Assembly (NCBI RefSeq): GCF_003024195.1
Contig: NZ_KZ679038.1
Location: 496,001 to 560,000, forward strand
DNA length: 64,000 bases
Origin: Streptomyces dioscori
GTDB lineage: Bacteria; Actinomycetota; Actinomycetes; Streptomycetales; Streptomycetaceae
Direction: 5' to 3'
In this document: one piece after another, positions 7,802 to 15,668 of the stretch
How positions within the stretch are numbered: position 1 is the first letter of the stretch
How the letters are laid out: the number at the start of each line of letters is the position of its first letter
Position numbers and translations under genes: made by a program
The notes under the pieces: model-generated
Told to the model about the DNA's origin: nothing
Database searches by the model: none
Seen by the model: only the letters and a program-made list of their open reading frames with translations

Positions 7802-8752
7802 TCAGGCTGCTTCGGGGGAACCTTCCGCCGGCGGCAGCGCCGGTCGCTCTCTCCTGCTCAATCCGCTCAGTTCGGCGGTGAACTGCGCCCCGGCGAGCAG
7901 GGCGAGGTTGGACAGCCACAGCCAGATGAGGAAGACCACCGCACCCGCGAGGGAGCCGTAGAGCTTGCTGTAGGTGCCGAGCGCGGAGGTGTACAGGGCG
8001 AAGCCTCCGGAGACGACGAGCCACAGGCCCGCCGCCAGGATCCCGCCGGGGACGCTGTGCTTGCGGCGGCGGGCCGGTATGGGTCCGGTGTGGAAGACGA
8101 TGACGACCAGCAGCGCCACCAGGCACAGCAGGAGCGGCCAGCGCAGCAGGTTCCAGGCCCAGGCGGCCACCGCGTCGAAGCCGAGAAGGCGGCCGGCGGT
8201 CTCGGCGATCGGCCCTGTCAGCAGCAGGAGGAGCGCGCTGACGAGCAGCAGGCCCAGCAGGGCGAAGGCGGTGAGCAGGATGCGGGGGGCCGTGTGCCAG
8301 GGCGACCGGTGGTCGTCCTCGTGGTGCATGCGGTGCAGGGCACGGCGGAACACGGCGAGGTAGCTGGAGGCGGACCACAGGGCGCTCACGATGCCGCCGC
8401 CCAGCAGCGTCCAGGCAGCCGAGCCGTCTCGCAGCGTCTGGGTCAGCACGTCGTGCAGCTGGGTGCCGGACTGGTCCGGGGCGTAGGCGGTGACATGGGC
8501 GATGAAGTCCTCGGCGGTGCCCGGGCTGATCATGCTGAAGGCGATGACGGTGACCAGCAGGGAGGGCAGGACCGCCAGGATCGCGTAGTAGGTGAGGGCG
8601 GCCGCGTAGTCGGAGACGTCGTCCCGCCACATCGACAACGGCGTGCGGCGCAGCGCGACGCCCCAGGCAGCCGGGGTCCGGGTGCGGCGCCATACCGGCT
8701 CCAGTGCGCGCGGGCCGCCGCCGGTGACGACGGGCCGCGGTTCAGCGGACAT
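7802..8752 (-). CDS. YihY/BrkB-family inner-membrane protein
   Basis: 316 residues. It carries the BrkB hallmark DYAAALTYYAILAVLPSLLV, about six membrane segments, and the late YGSLAGAVVFLIWLWLSN signature. The family is a multi-spanning membrane protein of unsettled function, sometimes proposed as a transporter. The start overlaps the end of the upstream small envelope protein gene by 11 bases. It is the last gene of the leftward Gls24/envelope-stress operon, suggesting a role in membrane homeostasis. Confidence 0.88.
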   Translation of the reverse strand: MSAEPRPVVTGGGPRALEPVWRRTRTPAAWGVALRRTPLSMWRDDVSDYAAALTYYAILAVLPSLLVTVIAFSMISPGTAEDFIAHVTAYAPDQSGTQLHDVLTQTLRDGSAAWTLLGGGIVSALWSASSYLAVFRRALHRMHHEDDHRSPWHTAPRILLTAFALLGLLLVSALLLLLTGPIAETAGRLLGFDAVAAWAWNLLRWPLLLCLVALLVVIVFHTGPIPARRRKHSVPGGILAAGLWLVVSGGFALYTSALGTYSKLYGSLAGAVVFLIWLWLSNLALLAGAQFTAELSGLSRRERPALPPAEGSPEAA

Positions 8753-9323
8753 GGGACCTACGGTGCGAACGGGTGGAGAAACGGACGCGCGTACGCACCC
8801 TGTACGGGGTGAGGGAACTCTCCGTCCGGCCGGCGAGCTCGGCTAGGGCGGGCAGGACGGCGGCCGGGGCCACATCGGGCTGCAGCCGGACATGCAGGCG
8901 CACCTGCACCTGCTTGTGCCGTGCGAGCACTCGGGTGCGGCAGCGGCTGACGCCGCCGATCCCCGCCGCGTGCCGGGTCACGACGTCCTCCAGGGCCCGG
9001 GTCCGCAGCGTGCCGCCGGGCGCGGGCAGCGGCATCGACGGGCGGGCCCCGCCGCGCAGCAGGCGGACGCACCACAGAGCGAGAAGCGCGGTCATCGCGA
9101 TCGACGCGGCCATGACCGAGGGCGTCCACCAGTCCGTGGAGCGCAGTTCGGCGAGGCCGGCCGGATCCACCAGCACGGCCCGGGCGCCGGGATCCGGCCA
9201 CCAGGACGGAAGGCGCGTGGCCCAGGGTGCCCGGGTGAGGGCGAGCCACGTACCGCCGAGGAGGAACAGCAGGCCGACTGCGGCGAGGGCGGTCCGGTCG
9301 AGGACCGTACGGGAACGTCGCAT
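8742..9323 (-). CDS. DUF6286-like membrane protein (AmaP-type Gls24 partner)
   Basis: 193 residues with two membrane helices (AALAAVGLLFLLGG region near 12-30 and MAASIAMTALLALWCVRLL near 70-90) and a cytosolic C-terminal domain rich in VQVRLHVRLQPDV-type beta strands. This resembles actinobacterial relatives of AmaP, the membrane anchor for Asp23/Gls24 proteins. Its start shares one base with the stop of the preceding gene (TGATG). The operon position supports an envelope-stress anchoring role. Family naming is approximate. Confidence 0.65.
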   Translation of the reverse strand: MRRSRTVLDRTALAAVGLLFLLGGTWLALTRAPWATRLPSWWPDPGARAVLVDPAGLAELRSTDWWTPSVMAASIAMTALLALWCVRLLRGGARPSMPLPAPGGTLRTRALEDVVTRHAAGIGGVSRCRTRVLARHKQVQVRLHVRLQPDVAPAAVLPALAELAGRTESSLTPYRVRTRVRFSTRSHRRSHVR

Positions 9324-10444
9324 CAGCGGGTGACTCCTTCGAGGTCCGTGTCGTCGGCACCGGCCGTGAGCGTACGCTGCGCTCCCCCGGTGTCCCCAAC
9401 CGTCGTGCCGGGATCCCAGGCGGCCCCGGGCCGGATCCTGACGCGCAGTCGCGGTGGCCGACGCAGATTGCAGCTCTCCAGTGCCCGGCGGGCCATGTGC
9501 CGCGCCTCGTCGAGTGCGTGTGCACGGTCACCGAAGGCCAGGCCGGCCCGGACGGTGACGCTGCGGCGGCGCACCCGCACCTTCACGGGACCGATCCCCT
9601 GCGTCCGGCCCACCGCGTCCCTGATGAGGGCCGCGACTGCCGTGCGGTCGAGGGCCGCCCACAGGTTCGGAGCGGGCGCTGTGACCGTGAGCAGTCCGCG
9701 ATGTCCTGGGGTGAGGGCCAGAACGACCATCAGCAGCCCGAGCAGCGCGACCGCGGCGGCACAGGCCGTGACCGTCGCGTCACCGGGGCCGTGCCGTGAG
9801 AGCCAGTGCAGTGCGTCGGTGCGCCAGACCGCTGCGGGCCGGCCGGCAGCGTGCACCAGCATCAGGTCGACCGCCAGTGCGCCACAGGCCACCAGGGCCG
9901 ACAGGGCGAGCAGCAGGGTCGGCAGCCGTCGCCCGGACCACCACCGCCGCGGCGTCCGCGAGTTCGGCGGCGGCTGGGCGGGGTCGTCCACGGCAGGCTC
10001 GTCTTTGTCGAGCCCGGCCGTGGCAGGCCCGTCCGTGGGAGACCCGTCCTTGTCAGATCCGTCAGGGGGCACGCTCTTCGCCGCGACCGGTGCAGGGACC
10101 AGGGCCGTGACGCCGACGCGTGCTGTGGTGACGTCGAGGCCCGTCAACTGCTGCGTACGGGCGGTGACATGGTCCTGGAGCCGGCGGACCGCCTCCGGCA
10201 GTGGCGCGGGGTAGGGCAGGGTGACGTCGACGCTCACGTCCGCCCGGCGCCCGTGCACGGCGGCCGAGCCCTTCGAGGCGCGAGCCCTGGTTCCGATGCC
10301 GATACCGGTGCCGATGCCGATACCGGTGCCTGTCTCTGTGCTGGTTCCCGGGCCCGGCACGGCCTCGGTGGCCGCCCGCTCGGCGATTCTTCGGACCGCC
10401 TTCTCCGACACGGTCGTGGTGCCGCGCCGGTCCGCCGTGGTCAT
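9323..10444 (-). CDS. Asp23/Gls24-type protein with two membrane segments
   Basis: 373 residues. The N-terminal part (VSEKAVRRIAERAA, then ADVSVDVTLPYPAPL and GLDVTTARVGVTAL) looks like an Asp23/Gls24 domain. It is followed by an acidic Pro/Asp linker, two membrane helices (around 190-210 and 240-260) and a C-terminal VKVRVRRRSVTVRAGLAF domain like that of the next gene. A perfect 18-bp duplication (10295-10330) encodes a GIGIGT repeat inside the Gls24 part. The start overlaps the upstream 61-residue gene as ATGA. It probably links cytosolic Gls24 assemblies to the membrane. Confidence 0.7.
   Translation of the reverse strand: MTTADRRGTTTVSEKAVRRIAERAATEAVPGPGTSTETGTGIGIGTGIGIGTRARASKGSAAVHGRRADVSVDVTLPYPAPLPEAVRRLQDHVTARTQQLTGLDVTTARVGVTALVPAPVAAKSVPPDGSDKDGSPTDGPATAGLDKDEPAVDDPAQPPPNSRTPRRWWSGRRLPTLLLALSALVACGALAVDLMLVHAAGRPAAVWRTDALHWLSRHGPGDATVTACAAAVALLGLLMVVLALTPGHRGLLTVTAPAPNLWAALDRTAVAALIRDAVGRTQGIGPVKVRVRRRSVTVRAGLAFGDRAHALDEARHMARRALESCNLRRPPRLRVRIRPGAAWDPGTTVGDTGGAQRTLTAGADDTDLEGVTR
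10295..10330. repeat. In-frame 18-bp tandem duplication
   Basis: Two perfect copies of GATGCCGATACCGGTGCC lie inside the coding sequence and add a glycine/isoleucine/threonine repeat to the protein. Confidence 0.9.
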
Positions 10445-10626
10445 CGACGGCTCCGCTCATAGCCGTCGCGCAGATCCTGGAAGCGGCCCCCGCCGTCGAG
10501 CCAGTGACCCGCGGCCCACCCCAGACCGCCCAGGGCGGCCACGAGCAGGAACGCCCCGAAGCCGCCGAAGAAACCGGCGAAGGCCAGCGCCATCCCTGCG
10601 ATCATCCCGACGAATGCTCTGGTCAC
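10441..10626 (-). CDS. Small membrane protein (DUF2273-like)
   Basis: 61 residues with two glycine-rich hydrophobic segments (MIAGMALAFAGFFGGFGAFL and LVAALGGLGWAAGHWL) and a short basic tail. Small proteins of this kind accompany Asp23/AmaP operons. The stop overlaps the start of the next Gls24-type gene by 4 bases, fixing its place in the leftward operon. A 120-bp gap separates it from the Asp23 gene upstream. Confidence 0.7.
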   Translation of the reverse strand: MTRAFVGMIAGMALAFAGFFGGFGAFLLVAALGGLGWAAGHWLDGGGRFQDLRDGYERSRR

Positions 10627-10676
10627 GTGGTCACGTCCATGTCCTGGCCTCTTTCACCATTCCTCTTTGCCCGGTC

Positions 10677-10717
10677 ATCACGCACCGGTCTTCACGCACC
10701 GGGTCTCATGCACCGGC
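10677..10717. repeat. 14-15 bp imperfect tandem repeat in the Asp23 operon gap
   Basis: Three imperfect copies of TCACGCACCGGTCT occupy the gap between the Asp23 gene and the small membrane protein gene. They may mark an mRNA processing or attenuation point, which is inference. Confidence 0.6.
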
Positions 10718-10746
10718 TCGGCGCCCTGTGGTGTGCGACGGCCGGC

Positions 10747-11259
10747 TCACTCCACGCGGGAGTCCGTCGTCGGCGACTCGTCGTCCTCCTCGGGCAGATG
10801 CACGTCGTTGACGGTGACGTTGACCTCCACCACGTCGAGGCCGGTGACGCGCTGCACCGCGGAGATCACGTTCTCCCGCACATCCCGGGCCACGTCCGTG
10901 ATGGGAACCCCGTACTCCACGACCAGGTCGAGGTCGATGGCCGTCTGCCGCTCGCCTACCTCGACCTTCACTCCGCGCCCCACGTTCGGCCGGCCGCCCG
11001 GCACGCGGTCGCGGACCGCGCCGATCGTGCGGGAGAGGCCGCCGCCCATGTCGTACACACCCGGGATCTCCCGGGCAGCGATCCCCGCGACCTTCACCAC
11101 GACGACGTCGGCGATCGATGTCCGCCCGCGGTCCGCCGCCGGCTGGTCGACGCCGGTCACACCGCCGGACAATGCCGTGGTCGTCTGTGCCGTCCTGCTG
11201 CCCTGCGGTGCCGATACGTCCTTGCCGGTCGACGCGGTCGGTACGGTCTGCGTGGTCAT
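10747..11259 (-). CDS. Asp23/Gls24 family envelope stress response protein
   Basis: 170 residues from ATG 11259 (AAGGA about 7 bases upstream). After a Thr/Ser-rich tail of about 55 residues comes a full Asp23 domain: IADVVVVKVAGIAAREIPGV, KVEVGERQTAIDLDLVVEYG, VARDVRENVISAVQRVTGL and VVEVNVTVNDVHLP (segments noted in order). Asp23/Gls24 proteins are abundant stress-induced cytosolic proteins tethered near the membrane. It is first in the leftward operon and diverges from the ECF sigma gene across 311 bp, so it is a likely regulon member. Confidence 0.92.
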   Translation of the reverse strand: MTTQTVPTASTGKDVSAPQGSRTAQTTTALSGGVTGVDQPAADRGRTSIADVVVVKVAGIAAREIPGVYDMGGGLSRTIGAVRDRVPGGRPNVGRGVKVEVGERQTAIDLDLVVEYGVPITDVARDVRENVISAVQRVTGLDVVEVNVTVNDVHLPEEDDESPTTDSRVE

Positions 11260-11570
11260 GGCACGTCCTTCTTCCTGTAGCCGGTCGGCTGCTCTCACTG
11301 CGATGGACCCGCCGCGGCCACGCCTGTGACGCGGATACCCGGAAAATCTCCGCTCAGCTTCCGGGACCGCGCCTGTCTCACCGATATGCCCGCATGAATG
11401 TCCGACCGTGCACGGGCCATCCGCGGAGGTGTCGGCAACGGATCATTCATGAGGACACACCAGCCCCCTGGCCGTTTCACGGGATCACGCGAAACAAGAG
11501 GCGACACCCGCGTAACGGCGGGCGGCACCGACGTGTCCAACCAGCGGAACCGGACGAGAGGAGCCGCTCA
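11260..11570. promoter_or_regulatory. Divergent control region between Asp23 and ECF sigma genes
   Basis: 311 bp without a supported gene. GTTTC (11474-11478) and GAAAC (11491-11495) form an inverted repeat about 80 bp before the sigma gene. The sigma gene's ribosome site GAGAGGAG lies at 11556-11563. Co-regulation of both arms by the encoded ECF sigma factor would need a shared promoter motif here; none could be assigned by eye. Confidence 0.4.
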
Positions 11571-12155
11571 GTGGCGGGGGTTCGCAATCAGAACGCGCCA
11601 CCGGACGCCGGGGGCGAGACCGAGGATTCCCTGCTGACGGTACGGGCCGCGGAAGGGGACGAGGACGCCTTCGCCGTTCTCGTACAGAGCCATGCCCCGT
11701 CACTGATCCGGCTGGCCACCCGCCTGCTCGGCGGGCGGGCGGAGGCGGAGGACGCCGTACAGGACGCGTTCATCAGCGCCTGGCGACGGCTCCCGGAGTT
11801 CCACCACCGGTCGTCGTTCGGCACATGGATGTACCGGATCGTCACCAACCGCTGTCTGAACGTGCTGCGCGCCCGCAAGCCGGTGGCACCTCTGGAGGCC
11901 GCGGGAGAGATCGCGGCGCCCGAGCACTCGGCCTCGCCGGCCCGGATCGTGGAGGCCCGCGACGCGGTGCGTGAGCTGGGCGAGGCGCTCGATCAGCTGT
12001 CGGTCGAGCAGCGCGCCTGCTGGGTCCTGCGAGAATTGGACGGTCAGTCCTACGAATTCATCGCGGACGCGGTCGGCATCAGCCAGGAGGCTGTGCGCGC
12101 CCGTGTCTTCCGCGCACGACGCTGCCTGACACAAGCAATGGGGGCCTGGCGATGA
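11571..12155 (+). CDS. ECF-type RNA polymerase sigma factor
   Basis: 194 residues from GTG 11571. Region 2: FAVLVQSHAPSLIRLATRLL, AEDAVQDAFISAWRRL, FGTWMYRIVTNRCLN. Region 4: LSVEQRACWVLRELDG and ISQEAVRARVFRARRCL helix-turn-helix. ECF factors direct RNA polymerase to stress promoters and are usually held by a co-transcribed anti-sigma factor. The next gene starts inside this stop (ATGA) and carries an H-x3-C-x2-C motif. The divergent Asp23 operon points to an envelope-stress role. Confidence 0.92.
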   Translation: MAGVRNQNAPPDAGGETEDSLLTVRAAEGDEDAFAVLVQSHAPSLIRLATRLLGGRAEAEDAVQDAFISAWRRLPEFHHRSSFGTWMYRIVTNRCLNVLRARKPVAPLEAAGEIAAPEHSASPARIVEARDAVRELGEALDQLSVEQRACWVLRELDGQSYEFIADAVGISQEAVRARVFRARRCLTQAMGAWR

Positions 12156-12778
12156 CCGCACACACCGACCCGCCCACCGCGGACACCGGCGGCGTCGACG
12201 ACGAGCAACTGCCGTGCGGCCGGCTGCTGTCCCGGGTCTGGGACGACTGGGAGCAGCAGACCGACGACCCGCATCGGCAGACCTGCCCGCACTGCCGGCG
12301 GGCCGTCCTCGACCTCGACGATCTGGAGGTCGCCGTTCGCGGCCTGCGCGACGAGACCGCGGACAGCTACGCGTCCGAGGCGACGTCGCTGACCCGGCGC
12401 GTCATGGAGGTCGTGCGCCTCGAACTGCGTCCCGGCCGCCCCGTGCCCCTCGGCGAGCCCGACGAGGATCTGTGGATCATGGAGGCGGTCGCTGCCCGCG
12501 CCCTGCGTGCGGCGGCCGAGACCGTGACCGGCGTACGGGCGGGGTCCTGTCGTCTCCTCTCCCTCTCCACCTCCGACACCACCGACGGGCGGGTCGAGGT
12601 CCGCCTGGGTATTCACGCCCCGTCAGGCGTCTCGCTCCCGGAGCTGGCGGAAGAGGTACGCAGGCGGGTCCGGGAGGCGGCGGACCGTGAGTTGGGGGTG
12701 GCCGTGGCGACGATAGACGTCCATGTGACCGACCTGATCGACACCGCGGACGACAGCCAGGAAGGTCGTACGTCATGA
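12152..12778 (+). CDS. Gls24-like protein with N-terminal ZAS-type zinc motif (predicted anti-sigma factor)
   Basis: 208 residues. The N-terminus has C22 (LPCGRLL) and HRQTCPHC (H41-x3-C45-x2-C48), the arrangement of zinc-binding anti-sigma (ZAS) domains such as RskA and RsrA. The rest (about 60-208) resembles an Asp23/Gls24 domain: RVEVRLGIHAPSGVSLPELA and AVATIDVHVTDLID. The gene is translationally coupled to the ECF sigma gene on one side (ATGA) and to a second Gls24-like gene on the other (ATGA). No membrane helix is seen. Anti-sigma function is inference from motif and coupling; the Gls24 part could be the sensor. Confidence 0.7.
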   Translation: MTAHTDPPTADTGGVDDEQLPCGRLLSRVWDDWEQQTDDPHRQTCPHCRRAVLDLDDLEVAVRGLRDETADSYASEATSLTRRVMEVVRLELRPGRPVPLGEPDEDLWIMEAVAARALRAAAETVTGVRAGSCRLLSLSTSDTTDGRVEVRLGIHAPSGVSLPELAEEVRRRVREAADRELGVAVATIDVHVTDLIDTADDSQEGRTS

Positions 12779-13215
12779 CCCGCGACACCGCACACACCTC
12801 GCTGGCCGAGGAGATCGCCCGGGCCGTGGAGACTGTGCCGGGGGTGGCCTTCCTCAGGCCGGGGCTCGCCGGCCGGCTGCGCCCGACCCGGGGACGGCCG
12901 CAGCGCGGCAAGGACGCGGCTCCGGCGGCGGGAGCACTGACCGCGGGCGCGCCGACCACGGGAGCGCGGACCACGGCGGAAGTGCCGACGACAAGAGTGC
13001 CGATGACAGGAGTGTCGGCAGCGGGCGTACGGCTGAGTGGGCCGGACGGCACCGGGCGAAGGCATGTCGAGATCCACCTCGTCGCACTGAGGCAGTCACG
13101 AGCCCTGGACGTGGCCCGCGCCGCACGCCGTCGCGTCGAGGCCCATCTGGTCGAGCGGTTCCCGGCTGAGCCCGCACCGGCGCGGGTCACTGTGACCGTC
13201 ACCGGCCAGGTGTGA
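12775..13215 (+). CDS. Small Asp23/Gls24-like protein
   Basis: 146 residues. The N-terminal helix (LAEEIARAVETVPGVAFL) and C-terminal strands/helix (RRHVEIHLVALRQSRALDVA, RVTVTVTGQV) resemble a short Gls24 domain split by a Thr/Ala/Pro-rich linker of about 40 residues. It lacks the cysteines of its neighbour. Its start overlaps the previous stop as ATGA, making it third in the sigma operon. Function is presumed envelope stress by context. Confidence 0.65.
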   Translation: MTRDTAHTSLAEEIARAVETVPGVAFLRPGLAGRLRPTRGRPQRGKDAAPAAGALTAGAPTTGARTTAEVPTTRVPMTGVSAAGVRLSGPDGTGRRHVEIHLVALRQSRALDVARAARRRVEAHLVERFPAEPAPARVTVTVTGQV

Positions 13216-13318
13216 CGCCTGACCGGTGCGTGGCCGTCGCCGGCCGGCGGGGGGACCCTTGACCTTGACAGGTGCGAGGCCGCCTCCGGCCAGGAGTGCC
13301 TCGACCCAGGGCTGCCCG

Positions 13319-14071
13319 TCACGCGGGGAGGTTCAGCAGGGCCAGCGGTGTGGAGGTCGGCTGCTCGGAGCCGCCCTTCGGTTCGACCGTGACCCCCATG
13401 CCCGACGCCCCGCCCACCGCGCCCCGCATCAGGACGGCCTGGCTGGTGCGCGCGGGGTCCATCAGGCCGGCGGACCTCATGGAGCCGTCGTCGTCGAACC
13501 AGAGCTGGTACACCTTGCCCCGAGGCGGCTCGGTCATCCCGGAGGCCATGAAGACGGCCCTGTCACGGCTGTCGGAGACGACGACGGTGCCCGTGGCGCC
13601 CCCGGCCAGTTTCGTGGTCCGGCTCCTGGCGTCCGGGGCCGTGAGCACGGCCGCGATGTCGTTCGCCCCCCGGTCGGCACGGCGCGCCTGCTCCAAGGCG
13701 TCCTCGGCACGCTCGTGCTGCCACACCGCGGTACCGCCCAGCGCGGCGGCCGCCGCGAGACAGGCGGCCAGTGCCCAGCGCGACACCGGACGCCCGCGCG
13801 AGGCCGTCCGTGCGCGGCGCGGCAGGGCCGGGCCACCGGGTCCCTCCTGCCGGACGGTCCGGATCTGCCGCAGTACGTCCTCCCGCATGGCGGGGCGGGG
13901 CGGCAGGGAGACGGCGAGTCCCAGCCGGGCGGCGGTGGCGGACAGTTCGGCCGTCTCCTGGGTGCACGGCTCGCACTCCCCGAGGTGCCGCTCGAAGGCC
14001 TGCCGTTCTTCGTCGGACAGGGCGTGCAGGGCGTAGGCGCCGGTCAACGTGTGCAGATCCGCAGTGCTCAC
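13319..14071 (-). CDS. rskA: Anti-sigma factor, RskA family
   Basis: 250 residues. The N-terminal zinc-type anti-sigma domain has HLGECEPC (H-x3-C-x2-C) and LTGAYALHALSDEE. One membrane helix is near residues 96-116 (ALAACLAAAAALGGTAVW), followed by the extracytoplasmic RskA domain with VVVSDSRDRAVFMASGM and YQLWFDDDGSM. RskA holds SigK at the membrane until regulated proteolysis releases it. The GTG start overlaps the sigma gene stop as GTGA, the standard sigK-rskA pairing. Confidence 0.93.
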   Translation of the reverse strand: MSTADLHTLTGAYALHALSDEERQAFERHLGECEPCTQETAELSATAARLGLAVSLPPRPAMREDVLRQIRTVRQEGPGGPALPRRARTASRGRPVSRWALAACLAAAAALGGTAVWQHERAEDALEQARRADRGANDIAAVLTAPDARSRTTKLAGGATGTVVVSDSRDRAVFMASGMTEPPRGKVYQLWFDDDGSMRSAGLMDPARTSQAVLMRGAVGGASGMGVTVEPKGGSEQPTSTPLALLNLPA

Positions 14072-14652
14072 GCGGTCACCCCCAGGCAGTCACGCAGTCG
14101 GATGAGGCCGTCCCGCAGCCGGGTCTTGACCGTGCCCAGCGGAAGCGCCAGGGCTTCGGCCACCTCGCGGTAGGTGAGCCCGCGGTAGTACGCGAGGTCG
14201 ACGGCCTGACGCTGGATGTCGGTCAGGGTGCGCAGACAGCGCCGCACCTGTTCCCGCTCCAGCCGTGCCTCCACCTGCTCGGTCACGTCGTCGTACTCGG
14301 GCGTGCGGTCCAGTTGCGCCGCCTTGTGGTCCCGGGCGGCCGCGGCCTCCACCGAGCGCACCCGGTCGACCGCCCGCTGATGGGCCATCGTGAGGATCCA
14401 GTTGACGGCCGTGCCGCGGTCTGAGCGGAAGCGCGGGGCCGTGCGCCACACCTCCACCAGAACCTCCTGCGCCACTTCCTCCGACTGGGCACGGTCCCGC
14501 AGGACCGCGCGGACGACACCGAGGACCGGGCCCACCACGGCGTCGTACACCGAGGCGAACGCCTGCTCGTCGCCCAGCGCCACACGTCGCAGCAGTTCCT
14601 GCAGATCAGGTTCGGCCGAGTGGTGTCTGCCGATCTGGGCGACTTCGTTCAC
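14068..14652 (-). CDS. sigK: ECF RNA polymerase sigma factor, SigK type
   Basis: 194 residues from GTG 14652 with GGAGGA upstream; the frame extends to 15153 but without support. Region 2: LLRRVALGDEQAFASVYDAV, EEVAQEVLVEVWR, AVNWILTMAHQRAVDRVR. Region 4: LTDIQRQAVDLAYYRG and LALPLGTVKTRLRDGL. The ALPLGTVKTRLRDGL helix and the coupled RskA gene identify the SigK/SigL class of ECF factors, which control oxidative or envelope responses. The 3' end overlaps rskA. Confidence 0.92.
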   Translation of the reverse strand: MNEVAQIGRHHSAEPDLQELLRRVALGDEQAFASVYDAVVGPVLGVVRAVLRDRAQSEEVAQEVLVEVWRTAPRFRSDRGTAVNWILTMAHQRAVDRVRSVEAAAARDHKAAQLDRTPEYDDVTEQVEARLEREQVRRCLRTLTDIQRQAVDLAYYRGLTYREVAEALALPLGTVKTRLRDGLIRLRDCLGVTA

Positions 14653-14962
14653 CGGGTCCTCCGTCGTCGGGACATCCGTCGAGACATCCGTGGGACGTCC
14701 GTCAGGACATCTCCGGACGTAATCCGATGCCGGAGCCGCGGCGGATTGGTCCCTGACATCCATGAAAACGCAGGTGAAGCCGGACTGCGCGGGCAGGCGG
14801 ACGAAAGAGCGTACGGTTCCGTCCCGCCCGGCGTCCGGTTCCGTCCCGAGCGGTGTCCGGACACGGCCGACCGGCCGCCGACCAAGCCGTCGGCCGGTCG
14901 GCAACGAATATTGGGTGAGACAGGTCCGGTGAGCTGCGGCGGCTCGACAGACGGGAGCGGGA
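14653..14962. promoter_or_regulatory. Divergent region between sigK and hydrolase genes
   Basis: 310 bp with no supported gene. Direct repeats of GACATCCGT / GACGTCCGT occur at about 14671-14712, just upstream of the sigma gene; these could be operator or promoter elements. No clear sigma-70 promoter was picked out. Confidence 0.35.
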
Positions 14963-15652
14963 ATGACAGTGCACGAACAGGCGTCCACCGATGAGTCGGC
15001 GAGCTCACACGCACCCGCGCTGGCGGTGCGGCATCTGCCCCGCTCGCCCCGTGCCGCCGTCCTGTTCCTGCACGGCGGCAGGTCGGACAGTCGTGCTCCG
15101 TCCCGCCCTTGGCACCTCGCGGCCGTGCGTATGAAGCCCTTCGTGCGCGCCATGGCCCGTGCGATACCCGACGACGACGTCCTGCTGGCGGAGGTGCGTT
15201 ACCGCGTACGGGGCTGGAACGGCGGTGACGCCGACTCCCTGCGGGACGCGCGGCGTGCGCTCGAAGAGCTTCGACACCTCGCTCCGGACGTCCCGGTCGT
15301 CCTCGTCGGCCACTCGATGGGCGGCCGGGCGGCGCTGCGTGCGGCGGGCGCGGCGCAGGTACGCGGCGTTGTGGCGCTGGCTCCCTGGTGCCCCGTGGGC
15401 GAGCCGGTGGCCCAGCTGCGGGACAAGGAGGTCGTGGTGCTGCACGGAGACCGTGACCGTGTCACGGATCCCCTCCTGTCCAGGGCATTCGTGACACGCG
15501 CCCGTACCGCGGGCGCCCGGGCGGCCTTCGTGGGCATGGCGGGCGGTGACCACGCGATGCTCCGCCACGCCGGGGACTGGCACCGCGCCGCCGTCTCCAC
15601 CGTCCTGGAGATGGTGCCGCCCGTCACCGGACCTGCCGGAGAAACTGAATAG
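14963..15652 (+). CDS. Alpha/beta hydrolase family protein
   Basis: 229 residues. The nucleophile elbow is GHSMGG (serine in VVLVGHSMGGRAAL), an early VLFLHGGRSDS supplies the oxyanion-hole strand, VVVLHGDRDRVTDP the acid and GGDHAML the histidine. It is cytosolic, with no signal peptide. It is a small dienelactone-hydrolase-like or general esterase fold; the substrate cannot be told. It stands alone, divergent from sigK, with 16 bases before the convergent VOC gene. Confidence 0.88.
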   Translation: MTVHEQASTDESASSHAPALAVRHLPRSPRAAVLFLHGGRSDSRAPSRPWHLAAVRMKPFVRAMARAIPDDDVLLAEVRYRVRGWNGGDADSLRDARRALEELRHLAPDVPVVLVGHSMGGRAALRAAGAAQVRGVVALAPWCPVGEPVAQLRDKEVVVLHGDRDRVTDPLLSRAFVTRARTAGARAAFVGMAGGDHAMLRHAGDWHRAAVSTVLEMVPPVTGPAGETE

Positions 15653-15668
15653 GTGGGAGCAGCGGGAG

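Noticed and set aside
4872..8752. Part of an antibiotic biosynthetic cluster
   Set aside because: No polyketide synthase, NRPS, terpene or RiPP core gene is nearby; only isolated tailoring-type enzymes occur.
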